The translations under genes and the position numbers were made by a program. The notes beneath the pieces were generated by a model. That model saw only the letters and a program-made list of their open reading frames with translations, ran no database searches and was not told the DNA's origin. Below are positions 38,599 to 48,625 of a stretch of 64,000 bases of DNA, one piece after another; within the stretch, counting starts at the first letter, position 1; each line of letters begins with the position of its first letter. Source of the DNA: Paramecium octaurelia (Eukaryota > Ciliophora > Oligohymenophorea > Peniculida > Parameciidae); contig CAJJDP010000094.1 of NCBI GenBank assembly GCA_905182995.1, positions 102,119-166,118 on the forward strand. Direction: 5' to 3'.

Positions 38599-40400
38599 TT
38601 TAATATCGAAGCTTGTTTATAACATACATTTAGAATTTAGCTTTATTTTAGAAGTAAACTTACGATATCAATTGTAACTGATATTTTTAGATTTAGATAA
38701 CATTTAATAATGTTTGATCTAAAGATCATAATAATTTCAACCACTTTCCTATTAATTACTAGATTTTGCAAATATTCTTATCAGAATGCATCTTTAACGT
38801 TGGAATTTTCGCGAATGAAAGATGTTTTTTATGGTATATCTGGCTTTTTTGAAGTTCTATTTGCTTTAAAAGATTATCAGTTTAAATTAATTTACTTGAT
38901 TTTCTTATTTGGATTAGTTTCTTTCTAATACAAGAAGATGGTTTTATAATTTTTAAGAGTAGATAGTATTCAAATAAGTATGCATTAGGCTTATTTCGAA
39001 ATTCTTCTCTTTTTAATTGAAGCATTAAAATTTAACATAACAATTGAATTAGAAGTAAAACGCTTTTGACATTCAACATTCTGTAAATATAAATAATATT
39101 GGCAAAGTAAAGCTGAAAACCTTGAAGTACAATTAATGCAGTAGATCAAATGCTAATTTCATATATTACACTTTCACAACCACAGCATGAGGGTATATAA
39201 AGATGAAAGTTGCATTTTTTAAAAGATAGCCTTAACATCTCTTATCTAAGAATTAGTAACTTATTATTTGTTGAGAATTCAATTAGGAGAATCTTGGCCA
39301 GTTATATGATAGACTAAGGAAATTTAAAAAAATTCACATTGCAGATCATTCCTTTATTTTTAAATATGTCTAGCATTTAACATCTCACACCGTGGCTAAA
39401 ACTATTTGATCATTTGCATCAAAGATTATATTTTGAAATTAAGCTGTCCTTAGGATATTAGAAAAAGATAAAATATATCACTATATCAAATAAAAAGCTT
39501 AGTAGCATCATCAAAAGTAAACTTGAATGAGAATATTAATAATTCCTTCTCCTATTGATTTGGATATATAATTAGATAAAACGATAGTTATTATTAATAA
39601 ATTCTTTTTAAGAATGGGTGTTCCTTAAGGTCATCAGTATTATTTGATATTAATTTTGATGATAATTTTAAAACTTTAATTTAAGAAACTGGAAATTCAC
39701 TTACATTTTTAGGATAAACCATATTACTAATAAATAAGAAAACTTAGGCTTTCTGACAAATTCAGTCGAGATATTAACTCCATTGAAAAAATACATCTTA
39801 AGAAACAAAAAGCCAACCTCATCTAATTTGCTTGTGATGAATCGATAAGAAAAAAGTAAACCAAAAATTTATATAACTTTATGAAAAAACTTTTAAAAAT
39901 AGAGAAAAATAATCTTTGGAATGTTACTAATAAAAAGAACTAATGCAATTTTAAATTAAACAAAAATCATGACAAATCATTATACTGACTTGTTTAAGAA
40001 CTTTATGAAAAGTATAACATAAAATGGAAGATAAGATAATTACAAAATTAATATCCAGTATTGAATCAATTAAATAAAAAAATAATTCCAGTCTCTTCCT
40101 TCATAATATAGGGTCCAATTCTACTAATGAAATCTATTAATTATACTAAAGAGCAAGATTAATGCCATTTAATACATAGGATCAATTTAATAATATAATC
40201 GTATTAATTCTTTTGTATTAACTTCGAATCTTTTTTTTGTACTTATTATCTACAAATTATTATCTCATATTGCTCAATATTATTAATTCTAATAACAAAT
40301 TCAAGAATAAAATACAAATTACGAATTTTAGATACTCATTAAAACAGTCATTTTTTTGAGTAATCTTTATTGAATATTAGATATAAAAAATATTGAAATT
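38599..40400 (+). CDS. Unresolved multi-exon gene with possible reverse-transcriptase motif
   Basis: A frame continuing from about 38310 crosses the overlap (SSLRLIQKLPGFQYRSLF). From ATG 38710 a 119-codon frame reads MFDLKIIIISTTFLLITRF... to TGA 39067-39069, followed by further protein-like exons (HSMRVYKDESCIFQKIALTS; CPQDIRKRQNISLYQIKSL; DINFDDNFKTLIQETGNS; KANLIQFACDESIRKKQTKN; NNIIVLILLYQLRIFFLYLL). Many TGA or frame changes separate them. In one frame FLRMGVPQG (39605-39631) recalls the GVPQG block of reverse transcriptases, and IQFACDE about 70 codons later lies where F/Y-x-D-D would be. It could be a degenerate LINE-like element, a fragmented cellular gene, or a poor sequence region. 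Confidence 0.35.
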
Positions 40401-41508
40401 TCTCAAAAGTCTGGATTACAACATTCACTACATCAGGCTGCTAACTACTTAAAAATAGACTTCAAAATAAATAAATCTCGACTGGGAATTTTTCATAATC
40501 ATTAAGTCTAAAAAAAGTAGTATTTTTACTTAGCATTTCTTATTTTCAGAAATTTTAATTTTTAAATAGTAATGGTAAAATTAATCAATATCTAAAATAA
40601 ACTCTTCAAAATTTAAACCATCTTTTGTTTTTAAAATTGGTAGTGGAAAATGAAAACTAAAGCTATCCTTATTATTAACTCATATCATTTACTTATTCGA
40701 AAAAACTCTTAGAAGAAACTCAAAAGTAATAATAAGAAGCTTCCAATCCTTCCTACTTAATAAAATTGACCAAATTCCATGGGTTTTTCTTAACTAATCT
40801 ATAATAATTTTAGGTACTAACCAAAAAACTAGAAATATTCTTTATTATCCTCAATAAAATAATTTTGTAATTCAGGAAGGAAATAATGATGACTGTAATT
40901 TAAAAAATTATAGTTTATTTTTATATTCAAGTTTCCAATATATGTTTTAATGCATTATATTTTCAATTAGTGTTTATATTAACTTTTAATATTTTCTTTT
41001 CGTAACATCCTGATTCTTTGCTGTGTATATTATAAGGTTTTATACATCAGTATGTTTTAGTTGATTTTCAATTTTCAAGATAGCTAAAGTTGATTGCAAT
41101 AGTCAATTTAATAAGAATTATTATGGCAATAATTCTACTCTTGAAAATATGCTGTTCAAATTACATAACGATATTACTGAGTAAAATAGATATACTTTTA
41201 ATCGTAAATTTTTTTACTATTAATTGTTAAAAGATATTGTATTCCTGAAAATCATTATCTTAGAGATTGAATCTCTCTTTTTTTGTTTCATATTTTAACA
41301 TTTTATTTATTACATGAATAATTTCTAATTATATATTATAATGATATTACTTATTCTCTGATGTTTGTAATGGATAATATAATAATTATTAAATCCTTAT
41401 TTAGATTATTTTAATGTTCCAAATGTATTATTTCTTTGATAAACCTTTTCTAAGGGCAACTAATTAACCTCATTTGTCTTTATTTTTAGTCTCATAATTA
41501 TAAGAAAT
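40401..41508. other. P3 upstream region, homologous to P1 upstream flank
   Basis: About 40400-40900 has weak plus-strand frames (GLQHSLHQAANYLKIDFKIN; KPSFVFKIGSGK) without a model. From about 41046 to 41560 the sequence aligns with the reverse complement of about 21900-21389, the upstream flank of P1 (shared block agttgattttcaattttcaa and gagattgaatc). No complete gene was found. Confidence 0.5.
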
Positions 41509-41526
41509 TTTCATTTCTATTATTTT
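41509..41526 (+). promoter_or_regulatory. Conserved element upstream of P3
   Basis: TTTCATTTCTATTATTTT, 35 bp before the P3 start codon; identical to the elements at P1 and P2. Confidence 0.45.
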
Positions 41527-41560
41527 TTATTTTTTTGATAACAAGTTCTATTATTTATTT

Positions 41561-43070
41561 ATGACGATTTCTATAATTTATTTCCTATTACCCTTGCTTG
41601 ATATTTCAAATTCCTAATGGCAACCCCATTGCTAAAGATTATGCTATAATTGGCAATTTACAACAATCACCGGATTATATGCACCTATTTCTTCAGGAGG
41701 TTTTTTATTGCCTTCAATAGACACAATAGACACTACTGCAAATTTTATCACTTGTACAAATCCTTCCACAAGCTACATTACATTAAATAATATATATCCA
41801 ACTGCTCGAGATTATTATGAAAGCACCTACTAAGATGGGGATTGGATATCTATAGATTTATATTTTTAGAGTACATGGTCATCTCAAAATTTTCAATTTA
41901 CCATAGGATCATTTTAATATACATATGCTTACAATTCCCCAACTACTTATCCATTGATAACTGGATTTTGTGATGATACTCCTTTTTAAATTAAGACTTT
42001 AAATTTTACATTATCTTTAATACCAAGCGAAATTTAAAGTTCTATTATTTTAACTTCTTCTAATACAAATTAAGGAACAGTTTCAATTAGAAATATCTAT
42101 GTCTCGAGAATATAATGCTATTCCATATGTACGGAATGTACAGGTCCACAATACAATTAATGTACAAAATGCTATTATGGGCTCCCAACAAACAACATTT
42201 GTCCATCTTGTCCATCAAATTAATACTATATGAAGGAGGATGGATGCAGAAATATTTGTGATTTGCGCTCCCCATTATATTATGATGGGTTTTGTTAATA
42301 TTATCTAGGTAAGTAGTTTAATTAATATTATTTAGTTCTTTATATAGATTACGGTTATCTTGCATCAGAATTCACAAATCCTATAAATTTGAGATGGTAG
42401 TTAATATACGACCCACAACATATAGATACAACTCCAACTATTATTAATCACATCCCAAGTATATTTGGGATATTTAAGTTTAATTCTGGAATTTATAGAT
42501 ATTTCACTAATGTACCTGATTATTAGTATTCAACTTATTTTATTGGATTGAAAATTTCAATTGTCCTTTTTAATGATATTCCAATTAATTGTGGCATATA
42601 GTTTAAGATTAACAATATATATTATGGATCTATTTATAGAAATACTTCTGGAATTCAAACGGCTAAATTCACAATATTTAAAACATAAGCTTATGATTTG
42701 TATTTAACGTATTCATCGGTTACAAGTTATGAATTAATCTCATATCTTGACATTCCAAAATAAGCATTCCTAGTTTCAGCAATAGGAAATTATACGTAAA
42801 CATCATTTATTAAATTTAGCGATGGCACAGCAGGATGGGGAATGGCATTTATATAAATTAGTTCAGGTTATTGTCCTTTATATTGTTAATTGTGTGAAGT
42901 ACCATTTATATGTAAGACCTGTGTTTCTGGATACTATTTTTATAGAGATGGTACCTGCATAAGCGATTGCTCATCTCCATATTAGAGATTAAACGGCTCT
43001 TATTGCTATGATTATGATGATGAAACACCTTGTATCTTATAATATTATACATAGATTCTTAATATTTGAT
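41561..43070 (+). CDS. P3: cysteine-rich receptor paralogue, first contig copy
   Basis: ATG 41561, signal peptide MTISIIYFLLPLLDISNS, then the same N-terminal region and Cys motifs as P1 and P2 (CTECTGPQYNQC; CELCEVPFICKTC in the later part). Introns at the family positions (27, 24 and 23 nt). This copy runs into the single N at 43071, where the next contig restarts near the P3 start, so it is cut by the assembly. The continuation is in the second copy. Confidence 0.75.
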
Positions 43071-44558
43071 NCCTATTACCCTTGCTTGATATTTCAAATT
43101 CCTAATGGCAACCCCATTGCTAAAGATTATGCTATAATTGGCAATTTACAACAATCACCGGATTATATGCACCTATTTCTTCAGGAGGTTTTTTATTGCC
43201 TTCAATAGACACAATAGACACTACTGCAAATTTTATCACTTGTACAAATCCTTCCACAAGCTACATTACATTAAATAATATATATCCAACTGCTCGAGAT
43301 TATTATGAAAGCACCTACTAAGATGGGGATTGGATATCTATAGATTTATATTTTTAGAGTACATGGTCATCTCAAAATTTTCAATTTACCATAGGATCAT
43401 TTTAATATACATATGCTTACAATTCCCCAACTACTTATCCATTGATAACTGGATTTTGTGATGATACTCCTTTTTAAATTAAGACTTTAAATTTTACATT
43501 ATCTTTAATACCAAGCGAAATTTAAAGTTCTATTATTTTAACTTCTTCTAATACAAATTAAGGAACAGTTTCAATTAGAAATATCTATGTCTCGAGAATA
43601 TAATGCTATTCCATATGTACGGAATGTACAGGTCCACAATACAATTAATGTACAAAATGCTATTATGGGCTCCCAACAAACAACATTTGTCCATCTTGTC
43701 CATCAAATTAATACTATATGAAGGAGGATGGATGCAGAAATATTTGTGATTTGCGCTCCCCATTATATTATGATGGGTTTTGTTAATATTATCTAGGTAA
43801 GTAGTTTAATTAATATTATTTAGTTCTTTATATAGATTACGGTTATCTTGCATCAGAATTCACAAATCCTATAAATTTGAGATGGTAGTTAATATACGAC
43901 CCACAACATATAGATACAACTCCAACTATTATTAATCACATCCCAAGTATATTTGGGATATTTAAGTTTAATTCTGGAATTTATAGATATTTCACTAATG
44001 TACCTGATTATTAGTATTCAACTTATTTTATTGGATTGAAAATTTCAATTGTCCTTTTTAATGATATTCCAATTAATTGTGGCATATAGTTTAAGATTAA
44101 CAATATATATTATGGATCTATTTATAGAAATACTTCTGGAATTCAAACGGCTAAATTCACAATATTTAAAACATAAGCTTATGATTTGTATTTAACGTAT
44201 TCATCGGTTACAAGTTATGAATTAATCTCATATCTTGACATTCCAAAATAAGCATTCCTAGTTTCAGCAATAGGAAATTATACGTAAACATCATTTATTA
44301 AATTTAGCGATGGCACAGCAGGATGGGGAATGGCATTTATATAAATTAGTTCAGGTTATTGTCCTTTATATTGTTAATTGTGTGAAGTACCATTTATATG
44401 TAAGACCTGTGTTTCTGGATACTATTTTTATAGAGATGGTACCTGCATAAGCGATTGCTCATCTCCATATTAGAGATTAAACGGCTCTTATTGCTATGAT
44501 TATGATGATGAAACACCTTGTATCTTATAATATTATACATAGATTCTTAATATTTGAT
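41584..44558. repeat. Unmerged contig overlap: 1487-bp direct duplication around N at 43071
   Basis: 41584-43070 equals 43072-44558 (from cctattacccttgcttg to aatatttgat). The apparent tandem pair of P3 genes is therefore one gene. Confidence 0.85.
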
Positions 44559-44700
44559 TTAAGAAAATATAGATCAAACAGGTGACCCTGGATATTTCGT
44601 AAAATATACGTTAATCTCTCAAAATGGATCAAATTTTTTAAGAGGATCAGATATCTATTATTCATATTGGTTTGTAATTGCTAATCAATTGCTAAGCTGT
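43072..44700 (+). CDS. P3, second contig copy with the 3' end: truncated paralogue
   Basis: It begins seven codons inside P3 and continues past the end of the first copy. Homology to P2 is kept to about 44670 (GSDIYYSYW), where P2 reads into its WNGIRVFGG-like segment. Here the sequence changes to an unrelated FVIANQLLSC and the frame runs open into the antisense of the DnaJ 3' end, with the first TGA at 44989-44991. So P3 lacks the whole Cys-repeat stalk and membrane part and has no proper 3' end. Probably a truncated pseudogene, or a short secreted form if a nearer processing signal is used. Confidence 0.65.
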
Positions 44701-47444
44701 TACTTCTCCATTTTTGATGACGTTATTAAAACATAATATGTTTTTAAATAATACTAAAATATTAATTAAATAAACTCTTGTTAATTAATAACAACATCTT
44801 AAGGAGTAATTTTTATAATGATGATGATGATAATTAATATGAATCATTATTAACCTTCTAACAAAATGTCTTTGATTCTATTTTTTTAACTTTCAGTTAG
44901 ATCTTCTGGGAATTGGATGTCAAATCTAATGTACAAATTTCCAAATGCGTATGGTTTACCAAAATCCTATAAAAATAATGGCAAATTTTGATACTTTCAC
45001 TTCATCCTATTAGAAGATTGGCATTCCTTCATTTTCAATCATCTTCACATATTTCGGACTATGATAATACATATTTTCAATACCTAATGATTTAATCAAC
45101 TGGCACTTATAATTTTCTATTGTCCAAGGTTATTATCTAGATGGGATCTGCGGCTATTGCATTGGCCAAATTAACTTTTGCAATATACAATAGGTCATTT
45201 CCTTTTCTCTTAAAGGTAGGATGTGGAGTTTCTTTGATTTGGAAGATCAGATCTGAAGATTTAAATCCTGCAGCTTCATTGCCTAACTCTTTGTAGACTA
45301 TCTTTTAGGCAGTTTCGATTCCACGATCTATTTTAATTTCTCTAAGTGAGATATCAATTTGAAATGAATACTTAGTTTCCATAATTTGACGAGTTGTGAT
45401 GCCATCTTTATTTAGCACTTGTCTTTGATATGAAACAGTCTTTGCACATCCATTGTACAATTCATGTAGAGTGCATTCTACTTAGATTTCAAGATCTTGG
45501 GGTCCTGGGATTCCTGGGAAATTCTGTCCTCCAAATGCATGACTAAAGAGAGTGCCATGATTTTCTGATCCATTGGTATCTAAATGAATTAGTATTCATA
45601 ATTACCTATCAATTATGCAAAAGGATTCGATGTCCCGAAAAACTTTTCAAATATTACTTCAGGATTACCTGCAAAACTGTAACCGCCCTTGAGGTCTATG
45701 TTAATCGAAAGATTCATTACTTCCATTAGCAAAGAAACCTTCCTTCAACTTCTCTTCACCATACTTATCATAGAATGTCCTTTTGATTGCTAATTTGATT
45801 ATGTATTATTACGATCAGACAATACTTCGTAGGCTTCAGAAATTAAACAAAAATGATGATAAGTAGTATTATGATCCAATTTACTCAACTTGGGATGCCA
45901 TTTTAATGAAAGCTTATTATAAGCCTTGGCAACTTCTGAGGCTGAAGCATCGCGATTAATTTCTAANATTGCTATGATTATGATGATGAAACACCTTGTA
46001 TCTTATAATATTATACATAGATTCTTAATATTTGATTTAAGAAAATATAGATCAAACAGGTGACCCTGGATATTTCGTAAAATATACGTTAATCTCTCAA
46101 AATGGATCAAATTTTTTAAGAGGATCAGATATCTATTATTCATATTGGTTTGTAATTGCTAATCAATTGCTAAGCTGTTACTTCTCCATTTTTGATGACG
46201 TTATTAAAACATAATATGTTTTTAAATAATACTAAAATATTAATTAAATAAACTCTTGTTAATTAATAACAACATCTTAAGGAGTAATTTTTATAATGAT
46301 GATGATGATAATTAATATGAATCATTATTAACCTTCTAACAAAATGTCTTTGATTCTATTTTTTTAACTTTCAGTTAGATCTTCTGGGAATTGGATGTCA
46401 AATCTAATGTACAAATTTCCAAATGCGTATGGTTTACCAAAATCCTATAAAAATAATGGCAAATTTTGATACTTTCACTTCATCCTATTAGAAGATTGGC
46501 ATTCCTTCATTTTCAATCATCTTCACATATTTCGGACTATGATAATACATATTTTCAATACCTAATGATTTAATCAACTGGCACTTATAATTTTCTATTG
46601 TCCAAGGTTATTATCTAGATGGGATCTGCGGCTATTGCATTGGCCAAATTAACTTTTGCAATATACAATAGGTCATTTCCTTTTCTCTTAAAGGTAGGAT
46701 GTGGAGTTTCTTTGATTTGGAAGATCAGATCTGAAGATTTAAATCCTGCAGCTTCATTGCCTAACTCTTTGTAGACTATCTTTTAGGCAGTTTCGATTCC
46801 ACGATCTATTTTAATTTCTCTAAGTGAGATATCAATTTGAAATGAATACTTAGTTTCCATAATTTGACGAGTTGTGATGCCATCTTTATTTAGCACTTGT
46901 CTTTGATATGAAACAGTCTTTGCACATCCATTGTACAATTCATGTAGAGTGCATTCTACTTAGATTTCAAGATCTTGGGGTCCTGGGATTCCTGGGAAAT
47001 TCTGTCCTCCAAATGCATGACTAAAGAGAGTGCCATGATTTTCTGATCCATTGGTATCTAAATGAATTAGTATTCATAATTACCTATCAATTATGCAAAA
47101 GGATTCGATGTCCCGAAAAACTTTTCAAATATTACTTCAGGATTACCTGCAAAACTGTAACCGCCCTTGAGGTCTATGTTAATCGAAAGATTCATTACTT
47201 CCATTAGCAAAGAAACCTTCCTTCAACTTCTCTTCACCATACTTATCATAGAATGTCCTTTTGATTGCTAATTTGATTATGTATTATTACGATCAGACAA
47301 TACTTCGTAGGCTTCAGAAATTAAACAAAAATGATGATAAGTAGTATTATGATCCAATTTACTCAACTTGGGATGCCATTTTAATGAAAGCTTATTATAA
47401 GCCTTGGCAACTTCTGAGGCTGAAGCATCGCGATTAATTTCTAA
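44490..47444. repeat. Unmerged contig overlap: 1477-bp direct duplication around N at 45967
   Basis: 44490-45966 equals 45968-47444 (from attgctatgattatgatg to gattaatttctaa). It duplicates the P3 3' end and most of the DnaJ gene. Confidence 0.85.
44844..45966 (-). CDS. DnaJ gene, artefactual 5'-truncated copy
   Basis: Identical to 46322-47444 and lacking only the first few codons, which fall beyond the N. TGA at 44844-44846. See the complete copy. Confidence 0.8.
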
Positions 47445-47462
47445 AATCTTGTAATAATCCAT
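46322..47462 (-). CDS. DnaJ/Hsp40 co-chaperone, DNAJB type (337 aa)
   Basis: ATG 47462, TGA 46322-46324; five introns (23, 25, 26, 25, 28 nt) give exactly 338 codons. N-terminal J domain MDYYKILEINRDASASEVAK... ending IKRTFYDKYGEEKL. The canonical HPD motif is HPK here (KWHPKLSK), a changed key residue for Hsp70 stimulation. After a short G/F-type linker (GYSFAGNPEVIFEKFFG) come the two C-terminal beta domains (LEIQVECTLHELYNGCAKTV; FKSSDLIFQIKETPHPTFKR; DFGKPYAFGNLYIRFDIQFP). There is no zinc finger, as in class II. Family role: deliver substrates to Hsp70 in the cytosol; the DNAJB13 subgroup sits in cilia and also has an altered HPD, so a ciliary role is possible. Confidence 0.9.
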
Positions 47463-47705
47463 TTAATAATAAAATTATATATTTATATATACAATAATTA
47501 AACAAATCAATTTGTTGTATTCATTCTATTGATATCTACCACTGAGATGCAAGATATGGGTCTCAAGTTAAAAGACTGTTTCTCTTTACATTTACTAATG
47601 AATAGAAGGTTTTAAGCAATTTCTCAATTTGAGTGTATGTTGCACAATCAGTTGAGAAATTGCTATGCATTCTAAGAATGTAGTTTCGTTAATTCATAAT
47701 TATAA
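47463..47705. other. Spacer with a 13-bp stem-loop (47615-47664)
   Basis: Between two minus-strand genes. agcaatttctcaa (47615-47627) is repeated inverted as ttgagaaattgct (47652-47664) with a 24-nt loop. It could be a structured UTR or a small RNA; no known RNA family is recognised. Confidence 0.4.
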
Positions 47706-48119
47706 TCAAAAGATCTATGATTTTCTGTTTTAACCGTTCGATTCTTTAATTGCCCTGAAAGTGATTCTCTTTTTTGGAGGAGAAATAATCTTATTTGTTT
47801 GTATCCATTTGAGGATTTCAGTTTTTGGGTCAAATTTACATTTTGCTTAAGGTAACTCCAATTTGGGTAACTTTTACTTCAGGAATGAGATCTTGCCGTC
47901 CTTCAAGAACATCTTTCCATTACTCAAGGGAATCTCACTGCTACAAGTTTTATGTTTTTTGGGAGGCGAATCCTATGCAATAATCAAGGCCTATTGACTG
48001 TATCTTTTGGTTAGAGTAGGCGAGTCTGAGATCAAGGTGATTACTTTCTTTGGTTTGAAGATATACTTTTCGATGTTTTCTGAATTTTCAGTGATACAAA
48101 CTTAAGAAAGTGATCTCAT
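47706..48119 (-). CDS. Hypothetical basic protein (137 aa)
   Basis: Intronless, ATG 48119 to TGA 47706-47708, 138 codons. It starts MRSLSQVCITENSENIEKY and is rich in Lys, Pro and Ser (DSPPKKHKTCSSEIP; NKIISPPKKRITFRA), with repeated S-P-P-K-K segments typical of disordered, possibly nuclear or chromatin-bound, phosphoproteins. No domain recognised. It lies 20 bp downstream of the next gene on the same strand. Confidence 0.6.
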
Positions 48120-48139
48120 TAAAATATAAATATTATATT

Positions 48140-48599
48140 TCATTATTAGAATAATTGTAAGTACTTCAAATATTATTGTAATTTTTAAGGAATATCTTAT
48201 GCATTCATCCACCAGGCATAGACAAGTGATATCAACATCAATATCACAATAAATTTCACTAAATTCATTAAGACATTATAAGTGAACTTTCTACATATTA
48301 ATTTAAATTCTTTACGCTGTTATATACATGATTGATATAATTAAGGCTGTTGTCATCATTAATGAACTCCAAATCAATACAGTAATCCATTGAGGGGGCA
48401 ACTCTTTGATCATCGGAATCAACATCATTCTTGCTTCATTTACAATTGGAATGACTGCCAGATCTGATAAAACAGTGATCACATGTGATGGACACTGTTG
48501 ATGATAGTCTTGATCCAAACATATGAAGAGGGATCCGATTGTGCTCAGACCCAAAAGACCAACATAGATTATTAAAGTATTCTTCAGAATTGTAATCAT
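48140..48599 (-). CDS. Small three-helix membrane protein (144 aa)
   Basis: ATG 48599, TGA 48140-48142, one 25-nt intron (48291-48315), 145 codons. Hydrophobic segments: NTLIIYVGLLGLSTIGSLFI (about 8-27), WITVLIWSSLMMTTALIIS (about 71-90) and NLVKFIVILMLISLVYAWW (about 104-122). The C-terminus is Q-rich and polar. A small integral membrane protein, family unknown. Ignoring the intron would fuse it into the next gene in one open frame, but the spliced model ends in a clean hydrophobic helix plus tail. Its start codon is 26 bp from the divergent MORN gene. Confidence 0.65.
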
Positions 48600-48625
48600 T
48601 ATTATTAAATATTCGTTAATTTTGA

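Noticed and set aside
41561..44700. Tandem pair of P3 receptor genes.
   Set aside because: The second begins exactly after an N and repeats the first without visible differences; it is a contig overlap.
47706..48599. A single 297-codon open frame joining the three-helix gene and its neighbour.
   Set aside because: Splicing a 25-nt intron gives a clean hydrophobic C-terminus and a TGA at 48140, leaving a separate gene with its own ATG at 48119.
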